From Vavraia culicis subsp. floridensis (lineage: Eukaryota; Microsporidia; Pleistophoridae), in contig NW_007360604.1 of assembly GCF_000192795.1 (NCBI RefSeq), positions 62,001 to 126,000 of the forward strand: a DNA stretch of 64,000 nt, in the 5' to 3' direction. The first letter of the stretch is position 1; every line of letters starts with the position of its first letter. The notes beneath the pieces are model-generated. The model was given only the letters and a program-made list of their open reading frames with translations. It had not been told where the DNA came from and did not search any database. Position numbers and translations under genes: made by a program. Positions 10,312 to 20,471 of this stretch are shown in pieces.

Positions 10312-11943
10312 ATGAAACAAAATCAAATTGATATCCCACAAATTTCAATGATAATTCTACAGCTTGTTCTTGTAAGTTGCTCCCAACTCAAAGACGAAGA
10401 CGCATGTGATTTGGTTAAAATTTCGGTTCAGGAAGTTGGTAGTGGTTCTAACACAAATTTTTCTAGCGGGTTAAATGAAATGAAAATAAGCAGTTCGAAT
10501 AAATTAGATAATATTGAATCGCTTCATGACACGTCAAACGGTGCACAGGCAAAACAAAGTGACTTAAACCAGCAGCCAGGCAGTGCATCCGCAGAAATAT
10601 GCCAAAAACAAACTAGTGATGAGCATTCGATGTTACGAAGCCAATTTAGTTCATATGTGGTCCATGGTATGAGCGAAGCTTGTCAAGTGGGTGAAAAAAT
10701 AAAAGATCACGGGACGAGTTTACTAAAGGAGGACGAACCAGATCCAGCAAATATAAACGAGAAAACGTGCCAGGAAGCGTGTTTAAACCCGGAAACAGGT
10801 GATTTCACATTGAAAATCGAAGAAAATACACAATCTTTATCAACAACCAGCTCATCCGATTCGGCACTTACTAAACCAACACAAGAGATGAAAAAAATCC
10901 AAAATCCTGATCGGAGAACCTTATCCTTGGATACGCAGTGTTCAAATATAAACCTTATTAATGACGAAAAAAAGCAAATCATAGGCATAAAGCTTTCTTT
11001 ATTGCAATCTTCATCCCGCGGTAATTTAGCTTATTCTTCAAATGATCACCGAAATAGAATTGACAGTGATAAAGAATCATATAATTCCATTGATGAAAAA
11101 AGCCGCAAAACCGGTGGAACAAAGTCGGTCTATTATAAAAAAGTTTACGAAGAATTTATACCAAAAATCAATAAAATGATCGCTGCTATTCATAGCTTTT
11201 CACTATGTGAATACGATCGAACTATAATTTATACGTATTTTGGTAAATCAAGAGGTATTTTTTGGTATTTTAACAGAAAAGAACTAATAGATGCGTTAAA
11301 AACTCTCGAAACAGGTTTATTTAGATTTTTGAAAGGCAATTCACTGAAAAAAAAATCATTTGATGCTAACGTCTTTGACAGTCTTTCTGAAGAACTGAAT
11401 TACCTTAGTATAATCTTGAAGAAAATATTTGATGCAAACACAAGATTTGGGGAAATCCATAAAATTTTTGCGAAGCATTTGATCAATTTGAAACGAATAT
11501 CTAAAGGACTACTCAACAAAAAGGACAGTAAATTTATCGAAAGTAATATGTGCTTTGTAGTTTCATTGCAGCGAATATATACCTTTAAACACATGTTCCT
11601 ATTAAAGATGAAAGCGCTGAAGATGGATCTAGATACCGTGAGACTTTGTACGTTCAATAGAACTAATCATAAGTTCATGTGCCATAATGCTTCCTATCTC
11701 ATAGAGGCGCTGAGTGAATGGAATCAGGCTTTTAGTGATTTAACACATCCTATTCTGACAGAGTCCGTTTATCGAGCCACAAATGAATCGCTTGGAAAGC
11801 TTTTTGGATATTTTCAACTTTGGGTGGTCATCTATAGGGAGATAGTGGTCAATAATTCTATGTTGTGTCAAAGAATACAATACCTCACTAAAACGGTACT
11901 TAAAACCCAAGAAGTTATTGATAATATCGATGACACATCCTAA
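10312..11943 (+). CDS. putative secreted orphan protein, low-complexity N-half and helical C-half
   Basis: The 543-residue product begins MKQNQIDIPQISMIILQLVL and then VSCSQ, which reads as a short signal peptide with cleavage near residue 25. Residues 30-300 are polar and rich in Ser, Asn, Asp, Glu, Lys and Gln, and look disordered. Residues 300-543 are predicted mainly helical, with scattered Cys (for example LCTFNRTNHKFMCHN). I recognise no family. Unlike most genes here, there is no CCC tract before the ATG, and codons lean strongly to A/T in the third position. Both features suggest a fast-evolving or differently regulated gene. Lineage-specific secreted proteins are common in microsporidia and some are exported to the host; that role here is only an inference. 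An in-frame TTG at 10222 is a less likely start. Confidence 0.65.
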   Translation: MKQNQIDIPQISMIILQLVLVSCSQLKDEDACDLVKISVQEVGSGSNTNFSSGLNEMKISSSNKLDNIESLHDTSNGAQAKQSDLNQQPGSASAEICQKQTSDEHSMLRSQFSSYVVHGMSEACQVGEKIKDHGTSLLKEDEPDPANINEKTCQEACLNPETGDFTLKIEENTQSLSTTSSSDSALTKPTQEMKKIQNPDRRTLSLDTQCSNINLINDEKKQIIGIKLSLLQSSSRGNLAYSSNDHRNRIDSDKESYNSIDEKSRKTGGTKSVYYKKVYEEFIPKINKMIAAIHSFSLCEYDRTIIYTYFGKSRGIFWYFNRKELIDALKTLETGLFRFLKGNSLKKKSFDANVFDSLSEELNYLSIILKKIFDANTRFGEIHKIFAKHLINLKRISKGLLNKKDSKFIESNMCFVVSLQRIYTFKHMFLLKMKALKMDLDTVRLCTFNRTNHKFMCHNASYLIEALSEWNQAFSDLTHPILTESVYRATNESLGKLFGYFQLWVVIYREIVVNNSMLCQRIQYLTKTVLKTQEVIDNIDDTS

Positions 11944-12773
11944 TGGATACATCAAAACAATGAGACGAGCATTTACCACAATAAAATCGCTTTAAAGGAT
12001 TTACCGTGGGACTAACTAAAATTAGCTATGATTGAAGAGATTTAATACGAATAAACACGTCTGTCATAGTAGTTGTCGTACATATTTTAATGACCGTTTG
12101 GTTATCTTAAAAAGATAAAATCAAACAATCCCCGTGATGATTCAATACACAAATAAACGTACATTTATCGACAGTAGCAGACCTGTTATCATAAATAATT
12201 TGGCAGTTTTTTTGCTTTTCCTGACGAATGTTGGCATAAATTATTTCCAAACCCATCTGTTCCGGGATAACACCGTAGAAACCTTTCTGAAAACGTTAAT
12301 TACATCGATTTAATCTCATTATTAGATTTTTATGCTCCATCTTTAGTTACTTTGCGATAATTATTGTTGTGCATATTTAAACGCAGGACCAGGGTATTGA
12401 GCTATATCAAAGCGTATTGTCTGATTCATGACACAAGATTATTCTATTTTGTGTTTCATATTTATTTTGATTTTTATTTTTTTTGAACAGCATTTAGGAC
12501 AGTTTTTAAGGACATGCAATAAAACTATTGAATAACAGATTATACTATGACGAGTTATAATTTAGATCAGTACTTTTATCGAATGAGCGCAGCTTATCGA
12601 GATCAGAGACGCTCATTGACATCGATCATTAACTATTTAGAAGGTAAATGCAGGCACAACCATTACGAGCAAGCTTGATTGTTCCTACTTGGTTGTAGAA
12701 ACCGTGTGTTGACACAGTGCCGTGAATCACATAAGAAACAGCAATATTCTAAATTACGGGCACTATAACGCAT
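11944..12773. other. 0.8-kb intergenic region
   Basis: The DNA is AT-rich, with no supported ORF, RNA gene or repeat. It lies between two convergent genes. Confidence 0.4.
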
Positions 12774-13028
12774 TTATTTTTCTACGTGATCATAAAACAG
12801 ATTCTTTACCACCAAACATGTGTATAAAAACGCAAAACCGGTCACTATCCATCTCTCAGTTTTCTCTAATCCCACAGTCAAAATACAAACAAGGGGCACA
12901 AGCGCATACACGTAGAAATATGACCTAAAAAACGTAGCCAATCCCAGAAGGGAGAAAAATGCTAGAATATATTTCTCTGTCACGGTGGAGTCAATATAGT
13001 TCGATGGATCAAATTTTTTTACCTCCAT
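12774..13028 (-). CDS. small two-helix membrane protein, unidentified
   Basis: The 84-residue protein has a short polar N-terminus (MEVKKFDPSNYIDS), then two or three hydrophobic stretches at about residues 20-35, 38-53 and 60-75, and a short polar tail. The start is strongly supported by GCCCCTC four bases before the ATG at 13028. Size and layout recall small ER proteins such as Asterix/PAT10 of the PAT complex or a signal-peptidase accessory subunit, but no diagnostic motif is visible. It is treated as a real gene because of the start signal. Confidence 0.6.
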   Translation of the reverse strand: MEVKKFDPSNYIDSTVTEKYILAFFSLLGLATFFRSYFYVYALVPLVCILTVGLEKTERWIVTGFAFLYTCLVVKNLFYDHVEK

Positions 13029-13133
13029 TTTGAGGGGCAGAAAGTGTTGCTCAGTCCAAATATTTCCGAATTTTAGTAATCTAAGGAAGTAAGAGACGTA
13101 ATAACTATGACAAGACGCGCAAACATTATAAAT

Positions 13134-13319
13134 TTACACAGTAATTACGTAGTACTCATCAATATCATCATTGATTGCTGCTAAAGTGTATATTTGATTC
13201 TTTTTAAGCCTTGGACACTTTGAACTCACCACAGTGTGATGGAAATCAAATTCATCGAATAAGGAACATTTTACTTGATCACATAACCTGAACGGTTCGT
13301 CATTTAAACCAAGTTTCAT
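13134..13319 (-). CDS. possible small ORF, unidentified
   Basis: A 61-codon frame with an ATG at 13319 gives an acidic, soluble protein with three Cys and the ending INDDIDEYYVITV. An in-frame stop lies just before the ATG and there is no CCC start signal. Codon choice looks plausible for a gene, but length and evidence are weak. It lies 105 bp upstream of the small membrane protein gene on the same strand. Confidence 0.25.
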   Translation of the reverse strand: MKLGLNDEPFRLCDQVKCSLFDEFDFHHTVVSSKCPRLKKNQIYTLAAINDDIDEYYVITV

Positions 13320-13497
13320 GTATTACGTAACAAATTTATGGATTATATCGTTTGTCAGGCAGAACCGTGTTACTGATCCATGGTAAAATTTCGTGCGTAT
13401 TTCTCTTATTTGTATCCCTACTTTCTTTTTACGACCGTCGGGCATCTTCTTCATTTGACAGTTCTTCCGTTTTTACTTTTATTATTCCATCCAACCC

Positions 13498-14004
13498 ATG
13501 CTGGTAAAAGAAAGACTATTTCTTAAAAACATGTTTTTAGCGATAATACTCAGCATCATAGTCATTTTCATACATTTTAATGAGGAATACAACGTATATG
13601 TTGACCAAATAACAACTAGGAACAACAAGCTACATAGATTTTTGGAACTAAATGCAGATAACTACAGAGAATTGCTCAGCGATGACTGGATACTGTCTGT
13701 CAACTATAAAATAGACCCGTACGAAGAAATGGGCATTTACGAGTTGTTGTACACCGTAAATATCGCTTTCCTGTCTTTGAACTCGTTTGAAAATGTACGT
13801 ATATTTGATTTGCTTTGTCTTTCTAAGATACCGGCATTCTACTATGTTAAAAATGGTGTAGTGCTGGATCAAGGCAACAAAATTGTGACTTCTTTAGACT
13901 TAGATAGAAAGAATGACCTGATTAATGTGGTTGATTTCTACATACTATCAAAAGTACACGATATGTACGACTACTTGCGTAAATTCATGAAAAGGATGCA
14001 CTAA
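13498..14004 (+). CDS. single-pass membrane protein with a possible thioredoxin-like luminal domain
   Basis: The 168-residue protein has one N-terminal hydrophobic segment (about residues 12-26, MFLAIILSIIVIFIH) followed by a soluble domain. The stretch LSKIPAFYYVKNGVVLDQG resembles the cis-Pro strand-turn-strand of thioredoxin-fold proteins, but there is no CxxC, so a redox role is not supported. It may be an ER membrane protein of the oligosaccharyltransferase or PDI type, or unrelated; this is an inference from one segment. The start is ATG at 13498, with ACCC immediately before it. Confidence 0.55.
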   Translation: MLVKERLFLKNMFLAIILSIIVIFIHFNEEYNVYVDQITTRNNKLHRFLELNADNYRELLSDDWILSVNYKIDPYEEMGIYELLYTVNIAFLSLNSFENVRIFDLLCLSKIPAFYYVKNGVVLDQGNKIVTSLDLDRKNDLINVVDFYILSKVHDMYDYLRKFMKRMH

Positions 14005-14327
14005 TATGTTTAGTATACGTGTACGAGCAGATAAAAAATAAAAAGTGTTACATGTTTATTCCTAGAGATGTCGACCAGCAAGTAACAGAATTGTTGCTTT
14101 GGACACGATAAGAAGAATGAGGTGAACATGTTTGTTGCATTGTAAATAGTAGCCCTCATCTCTCCCAAGCTTCTTAATAAGTTAAATACCAAGTTTGTGT
14201 CGAATGCAATAAAATATTTTACAAAGTCATTTCCAATTTGTACTGCCTGCTAAAGCGTAAAGCGCTAAAAATGCATGTGTGCCACAGTCATTCATATATT
14301 TTTCAAAAATATAAACCGGCAAAAATG
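14005..14327. other. short intergenic region before the tRNA gene
   Basis: Nothing recognisable was seen here apart from the T-run that ends the tRNA transcript at its right end. Confidence 0.4.
14321..14325 (-). terminator. RNA polymerase III terminator (T5)
   Basis: Five T residues on the minus strand follow the tRNA discriminator base after two bases. This is the expected position for a Pol III stop. Confidence 0.7.
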
Positions 14328-14399
14328 GGGTAGCACCAGGACTCGAACCTGGAACCTCCTGCACCCGAAGCAGACATCATACCATTAGACAATGCCACC
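14328..14399 (-). tRNA. tRNA-Pro(CGG)
   Basis: The 72-nt cloverleaf folds completely. The acceptor stem is GGTGGCA paired with TGCTACC (one G-U), followed by discriminator C. The D arm contains the TAATGGTAT loop, the anticodon stem is TCTGC/GCAGG with loop TTCGGGT, and the T arm is CCAGG-TTCGAGT-CCTGG. The anticodon at positions 34-36 is CGG, reading proline codon CCG. There is no intron. The internal A box (TGTCTAATGG) and B box (GGTTCGAGTCC) are intact, and a T5 terminator follows. CCA is not fully encoded. Confidence 0.92.
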
Positions 14400-15182
14400 T
14401 CATGACTGCCAGAAAGTGGACTTTATAAACTGTTTTTGTTTCCATTTACGTCTGCAACTCCTTTCAATTTACGCTTTAAGTGTCTTTCACGGCATAATTA
14501 TACAACTTTGTACTGTTTATCTGCGATGTTCACCGCAAAATCACAAACAAAGTAGCTCAATTGATTTAATGTGATCATGGACACCATTATCATCAAAATG
14601 TTTGCCATGCACCTGCATAATTTCGGTGTGTACTCGCATCTGTCATCACTAATAAATCATAAATTTATTTCATAGTGGGGCTAAAATTTTTTCACAACAT
14701 ATTTTTAATCGGGGTATTTTACAATATGAATTACTGGCGCGCAACAATCTGCTCAACTTCATTCAAATAAAAAAAGTTGTATTTTTCTCATATGAAATGT
14801 ATTGATCAGAAAATTACTAAGCAGACCAAAAATATATTTAATCGGTTTATAAAAAAGCGAAAGTGGCAAAATTGGCTATTAGTTCAACATCATATAGGTA
14901 TTTTGGCTTTAAAACATATGTCAGCGCATTTTCTAACGATATATTTGTGTAGATACGTTCAAAACAATCCTTATGGTGTACTGTAACTAGACAAGTAAGA
15001 TGGAATGATGGCGAGCAAACATCAATCTTTTGCCAATAAAGTGCGTTGAGCTGAGTGATATCGAAGATTAACTGATAGATAAACATGCTTTTGGTATAAA
15101 GACAACTATTTTAGCACAGAAAGAAAGCATTAGGCCTTATGCCTGCATTAAATATAAACACCAGTATTTAATGGCCGATTGA
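14400..15182. other. 0.8-kb intergenic region
   Basis: No supported gene. Short frames at 14777-14986 (+) and 14847-15086 (-) overlap each other and lack start signals. Confidence 0.4.
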
Positions 15183-15974
15183 TCATAGCTTCATAGCACG
15201 CACCTGAGATATAATATTTTTAGGCATTGTAGATCGCCCTATTTTCTTGAACACCTTGTATGAAGCTTTTCTCACGATAAGCGATGCATATTGACAAGCC
15301 AGCACCTTATCATCGTAAACATTGGTCAGATACGCCAGCAAGCCACAAAGTACATCTCCTATACCACCACATCGTCGCAACCCCGATTTGTTACTTATCA
15401 CTATTTCAGAACTGCCATGAAGTATGGTATCGACCGGTCCTTTTTTCAGCACGATGTCCTTCTTTAAATCAACTTTCTTCAGATACTTCTCGCTTTCATT
15501 TCTGTTAGGTGTAAAGATCACGGTGCCAGAATATGTAAAATTGACTTTGTCCCAAAGATGCAAACCATCACCATCAACAATCAAAGGAACACGAATTTTG
15601 TCGACTATTCCTTTTACAAAAGCTTCAGCACGTTCATCCAACCGTCCTAACCCCGATCCTAGGACACAGCAAGTAATTCGTCTCAAGAGAAATTCGTGTT
15701 TTTCAAATTTGAATTGGTCAAAACTCAGAATTATACACTCTGGCAAAAGTGTTTTCAATGGTATCAGTGCACTGCCATCACACAGTACATAACACAAATC
15801 GATGCCTGTAGCGTATGCAGCCTTGCTTACATAATACGGTGCTCCAACGTAAAGATCACACCCACCTATCAGCAGAAGAACACCCGAAGATGTTTTATAA
15901 TCTGTTACCGCACATTTTTTAGGTATTGTATAGTTTTTGGGCAGTTTAGAGATTTTTTGGTTTTCAGGTTCCAT
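15183..15974 (-). CDS. ATP/ADP-dependent NAD(P)H-hydrate dehydratase
   Basis: The 263-residue protein belongs to the ribokinase-like NAD(P)HX dehydratase family (EC 4.2.1.93 in eukaryotes). It repairs hydrated NADH and NADPH formed by heat or by glyceraldehyde-3-phosphate dehydrogenase. Visible marks are GSGLGR near residue 110, the sugar-kinase type strand VDGDGLHLW, the TPNRNE loop (usually TPH-x-x-E), and GGIGDVLCGLLAYL, which corresponds to the conserved G-S-G-D-V-L-A-G catalytic motif. The Asp of GIGDVLCG is kept. The second ATG, at 15974, is preferred because GCCTTC precedes it; an ATG at 15986 would add four residues. No targeting peptide is obvious, so a cytosolic location is likely. 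Confidence 0.8.
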   Translation of the reverse strand: MEPENQKISKLPKNYTIPKKCAVTDYKTSSGVLLLIGGCDLYVGAPYYVSKAAYATGIDLCYVLCDGSALIPLKTLLPECIILSFDQFKFEKHEFLLRRITCCVLGSGLGRLDERAEAFVKGIVDKIRVPLIVDGDGLHLWDKVNFTYSGTVIFTPNRNESEKYLKKVDLKKDIVLKKGPVDTILHGSSEIVISNKSGLRRCGGIGDVLCGLLAYLTNVYDDKVLACQYASLIVRKASYKVFKKIGRSTMPKNIISQVRAMKL

Positions 15975-16569
15975 GAAGGCCTTCATAAAACAAAGCAAAT
16001 ATACAAAGTACCAACGTTGATATGATATGTGCTGCTCCTAGTATACCATACACGACTATTTATACATCTCTTAGTCAGCAGCTACGAGTAGCAGACCTGC
16101 AAATTACTTAATCGGTGGCCAAAACGCGGTAGAGAAATCAACAATGAAATGGTGCCACCAAATAAATATTAAAAAATGATAAATCTAAAAGCATACATGT
16201 AAATGCAAACACGTGCTTGTAGCAATGGAAGATAAAAAGAATTGCCGCGTTGTGCTGATACTATTTATTGAACTACAACCCGGCGTAGGACCACAGTAAC
16301 TAAACAATGACACCGCCAACACATTGCATATGGAACATATTTATGGCTTAGAAAGATGATTTATTCAATACTAGCATGCAAATATGATATTTAAAATAAT
16401 ACTGCCATGTTTTACGGTTTAATCAGTCTTTATCCGTCCGAGATAACCACCTGTGCAGCAGGACGTACATAAAATGTACCACTTGAATTGCCTCACAACA
16501 ATTCGGCACTTTCGAACAGAACGCGCGATCAGAAAGACGACAGTAAAAAACTACCACCTACTGCTTATT
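15975..16569. other. 0.6-kb intergenic region
   Basis: The DNA is AT-rich, with no supported feature. The left end holds the upstream region of the dehydratase gene. Confidence 0.4.
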
Positions 16570-17886
16570 TCAATTTTCTAACAAGTATTTTGTCTCAGCA
16601 TGATTTCCGATTATTTTTATGTCATTTTTGATAGACCAGGCCAGCCTTCCCAACTCTTTTGTCAGCCCAAAACAACCAAAAACTACAACGCTCCTAATGT
16701 GCTTCATATTTGTGATATATCCTATGACAATGTCGTCATCAACATTTTCGTTAAAGCTGATGTTTAAATACTCGAGCTTGCTGAATTGGTTCAATTTCAT
16801 CAACTCGTCCCTGGGATAGTTAATTTTTGAGATATCCAGAACTTTTAGCAAATTGTTGTGTAGTGGAAGCGTAAGACTAAAACAGTTAGCGGCTCTAAGC
16901 TCTTCCACCGTGTCTATACCGATGTGTTTTATTTCTGATATTCCTTCAATGTTTAATTTTCTTAGTCGAGTAAATTTGCACAGATCTATGTGATTTTTGC
17001 CGTTTGCGAAAAGAACTGGACAGTTAGCTATCGATAGCTCCTCTAAAGTGATGTGTTCGTTCATTCCAAAAAATCTCTCACCGATCTTTGTTCCATCGGC
17101 AATGATCTTTTTTGGGCTTATTGTCAATCGGCTCTCATCGGTAAGGCCGTAACAATAACTGATATTCAGAGACTCTAGATGAATGAGCTGGTTGACCCGT
17201 GTGATAAAATTGTCTCTGAGCCTTGAGCAATTGCTGACATCAATTTCTACCAACTTGCTCATTCTTTGTTTCTTCTTGCTCATATATGGCATCAAATCTA
17301 CGTTTTCAAGCAAAAACGCGCCCGTCAATTTTAAAACCCTCAGATCAACGGCATAACTGAGTATTTGTGCTATGTCTTTGTCCTTCATTTGTCCACAATA
17401 GTGCAGCTCTAAATGTTCAAAATTTTTGTGAAGCTCAAATTCTTCTATCATCGAACAGTCATACACCACGAGCTTTTTTGTGGCGTACTCAACCAAAACA
17501 TCAAATATTTGTGGCGTTAAAAGCCTATTATCGTATAGAAACTTAGAATACTCTACTATGTGCTCGTCATGCAGTTTAAAAGCAGTTAAATTTGCGTGTA
17601 CTTTTTGTAAAACAGCGGTTCGCAATGTTTCTTCCCGTCTCAGATTGACAATCTCAATAGGTCTACTATATCTGATTCTTTTGGTCCTCGTGGCACCAGT
17701 TACTTTTTTTAAAGACTGCCCATTTAACGTTGAACTGCACTCATCAGCACCACTCAGCCCCACCACAACCCTATCATCACAATTTTCCTCTTTCTTCTTA
17801 TCTTTAATCGCTTTCTTGCCATCCACCTTGATGTTTTCCTCCTCTAAAAACTTTGATAGTGCACTTCTCGGTCCTCGTATGCTCAT
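16570..17886 (-). CDS. RAD7: Rad7-like leucine-rich-repeat nucleotide excision repair protein
   Basis: The 438-residue protein opens with MSIRGPRSALSKFLEEENIK, which matches the conserved N-terminal element of fungal Rad7 (R-G-P-x-S-A-L-x-x-F-L). A charged linker follows (residues 20-110). Leucine-rich repeats of the cysteine-containing F-box type then run from about residue 165 to the end, with units such as LVEIDVSNCSRLRD, LESLNISYCYGLTD and LRKLNIEGISEI. In yeast, Rad7 works with the ATPase Rad16 and Abf1 in global-genome repair and with Elongin C/cullin in a ubiquitin ligase; no partner is in this window. The start is the ATG at 17886, with ACCCTT just before it, and not the upstream in-frame ATG at 17916. 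Confidence 0.75.
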   Translation of the reverse strand: MSIRGPRSALSKFLEEENIKVDGKKAIKDKKKEENCDDRVVVGLSGADECSSTLNGQSLKKVTGATRTKRIRYSRPIEIVNLRREETLRTAVLQKVHANLTAFKLHDEHIVEYSKFLYDNRLLTPQIFDVLVEYATKKLVVYDCSMIEEFELHKNFEHLELHYCGQMKDKDIAQILSYAVDLRVLKLTGAFLLENVDLMPYMSKKKQRMSKLVEIDVSNCSRLRDNFITRVNQLIHLESLNISYCYGLTDESRLTISPKKIIADGTKIGERFFGMNEHITLEELSIANCPVLFANGKNHIDLCKFTRLRKLNIEGISEIKHIGIDTVEELRAANCFSLTLPLHNNLLKVLDISKINYPRDELMKLNQFSKLEYLNISFNENVDDDIVIGYITNMKHIRSVVVFGCFGLTKELGRLAWSIKNDIKIIGNHAETKYLLEN

Positions 17887-18282
17887 AAAGGGTAAGTAAT
17901 TGACCAAAAAAGCCATTTTCTATGAAGTAAGCAGCTAATACATGATCACTGTGCGTTTATACTCGATAGAGTTTTGGTACTGCATTTTCAGCAACTATCT
18001 TGAAAATAAAAGAATTATTTGTCATTTATTTGAACTACATTGTTGACAACCAAATGACGCGCTTGTTTAGGTCGTGCTATGTTTGAAGTTACAAATAAAC
18101 AACTTTAGTAACAAAAACTACACAATCAAAGTTACAATTGTGGTGACTTCAATTAAAAATCATAAAAAGTACCAAAAACTCTTTACTACAACTTCTTTGA
18201 CATATTTTCATCTTTCCAGAAATATGATTGACAGCTCTCTCAATATCACAAACAATTGTAAAGAAAGCGGGACAAGGGAAAA
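17887..18282. other. divergent intergenic region
   Basis: This is the shared upstream region of the Rad7-like gene (-) and the orphan membrane gene (+). It holds their start signals and no other recognised feature. Confidence 0.4.
17889..17893 (-). promoter_or_regulatory. CCC-type start signal deciding the Rad7-like start
   Basis: ACCCT lies two bases before the ATG at 17886. The alternative in-frame ATG at 17916 has no such tract, so the shorter protein beginning MSIRGP is preferred. Confidence 0.6.
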
Positions 18283-18960
18283 ATGAATCAAAATACTGTC
18301 AAAGAACGAACCGTGCTCGTTTTGACCATTATGTCATTCATATCCATAACAATACAAGCTATAGGTACATATAATCATAATACCTCGTCTATTGACTTTT
18401 GCCAACACGTCAAGACAAGATTTATGGGAATGCTATTGACAGAAATATTTATAATATATTTCTCCTGGCAGGTTATTTTGACGAGCAATAGCATATACTC
18501 TGTGAAACTGACATTCTGCCATCTCTATTTGCTCGTAAGCATCATGAACAAGTATATCTGTTCCAGAATGTCTATCAAAGCGGATGTAGTTCTCTTTATA
18601 GTGCGTGTTTTTTACATCAAATCTAATTATACAGTTTTGAGGAGCACAAACGTTTGTTACAGGTGCACTCATTATGCTGTGGAAGAAAACATGTACAATA
18701 TTTTGAGGATACGCGCTTATATCTGCAATATCAATAGCTTGTATGTACTCTTTTCGGTTATAACTGCCATTTATAGTTTTATAAGAGAACTTTATTCCTT
18801 CTTTTCCATATTTTTGCTTCTTTTACTTCTTAATAATGGTTTGTCACGGTTTGACAAGGATGAATCAATCGCTATAAGAACTTCTTTTTTAGTATTTTAT
18901 CTTTTCAATGTATTTTATAACCTATTTCTTCTGAAATACCTGTTCAAATTCAAAGAGTAA
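18283..18960 (+). CDS. orphan multi-pass membrane protein
   Basis: The 225-residue protein has about six hydrophobic segments, including a C-terminal run of Leu/Ile/Phe (SFFSIFLLLLLLNN), and several conserved-looking Cys (SIDFCQ, NVCYRCTH). No family is recognised. Codons are AT-rich, like the secreted orphan at 10312. A GGG tract (GGGAAAA) rather than CCC precedes the ATG at 18283; GGG-like signals are also described upstream of microsporidian genes. It is probably a lineage-specific membrane protein, and neither localisation nor role can be inferred. Confidence 0.55.
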   Translation: MNQNTVKERTVLVLTIMSFISITIQAIGTYNHNTSSIDFCQHVKTRFMGMLLTEIFIIYFSWQVILTSNSIYSVKLTFCHLYLLVSIMNKYICSRMSIKADVVLFIVRVFYIKSNYTVLRSTNVCYRCTHYAVEENMYNILRIRAYICNINSLYVLFSVITAIYSFIRELYSFFSIFLLLLLLNNGLSRFDKDESIAIRTSFLVFYLFNVFYNLFLLKYLFKFKE

Positions 18961-20471
18961 GTCGTTGTATCTAATTTAGTTTCTGTTCTATTAGCCAGTA
19001 TTTCACTGTTATATCTCTCATCTGTCTGTTGATCCTTAAAAGCATCGATTTATTTCGCTTCGGAAGAGGCTTTAGAAGGTTCAGAACAGACAAGATTGAA
19101 AGACGTGGGTGTATGTGTTTAAAAGACCTGTGATTAAACCTGATAGTTACAACAGATGACGTGATCTGCGCGTAGTTCATGTTGAGCTCCGTTCTAAACA
19201 CTATATTGATCTGCGAGCAGGTTACTCAAATTTATTTGGAAATGTACAACTCGATCTGTCACCATAAATAATCTGCTCAATAATATGGGCAGGTTTACAT
19301 AATACAACAAGTTAAGGTGTGATTTTGTAGCAGTAATGCCCCTATCAAGCACGCATTAGAAAAGAGCGAGTGCTACCTCAGGAGTATTAATCACTTAACA
19401 TTATGAGGTAATGTTTTTAACAGCAATTTATGGAAAAGGCCTATTAATTTTTATTTACCAATTGCTTTGTTCATCTTACAAAGCATTCCTGCAACGAAAA
19501 TAACTCACAATGGTTTGTGGCAGCTTAAAATATGCATGCACAGTTCTGTCATACATGTAATTGCATGTGTACTCATTCAAAATACTTTTTATTTTCTTCG
19601 TAACGGTTTGAACTGCCAAAAATTGCGAATGTGGATGGGTCATAGTTTACAGGAAGAAATAACACGGATAGTAAGAAACATACTGTCATACCACACGATT
19701 TATACTTAAAATTTTATTGTCAAAATCAAGACAGTACGTTTGGTAACGATAGATACGACTACATTGATTTGTTCTCGCTCTTCTTGCAGCCATAAACGAA
19801 CATAGATTCTTTAGTGAAATTTTTTATTCTAGATCCTAATAACCAGTTCATCACATTGTTGTGCTCTCAAAGCCTTGATAAACAAGCGAGCGATACACGG
19901 TAAATCATGCTACCTGCTCTTTATAATGTTTTACCACAGACAGGACGCATTGAACTGCTTGTGTGCGGTGTTTATGAAGCGATAATAAAACAGACTTTCA
20001 ACAAAAGGACGAATTGAATAACATAGCGCGATCTCCAGATTTGATTGCTATAACAGCTCTATCTGATCAATTTCAAATACAACTACGAATGACACGGCCA
20101 CTCTTGTTAAATATAGTGTATACAGCAACATACAGATTCTCCTGTACTCCTTTATTCAATGTTCCATCATCACGAGGTAAAAAGAAATATTTTTATGTTT
20201 GTGGAAAGGGAAGCACATCAAATCATTCTTACACGCTTTATAATCCATGTATCATTTACAACATCACTTCTCTAAATTAGCAATAATGCCAAAATCATAT
20301 TTTAGCACCCTACGTAAATTTAAAAGGAAGAGTGCACATAATACAACCGTGTTATCGCTTGTATGTCAACAATCATATTAATTGTCGTACGAATCCTCTA
20401 TAACAGTCCATTTTTACCGTTGATCGAAGGCACACCCCCCCTTCAATTTATCTCCGCTCCACTGACCCCCT
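18961..20471. other. 1.5-kb intergenic region
   Basis: Several 60-90 codon frames exist on both strands, but none has a start signal or motif. No RNA gene or repeat was recognised. Confidence 0.4.

Noticed and set aside
14816..14840. Possible fourth copy of the dispersed element (AAGCAGACCAAAAAT)
   Set aside because: Only the last 15 bases match; the preceding 25 bases do not align with copies A-C.
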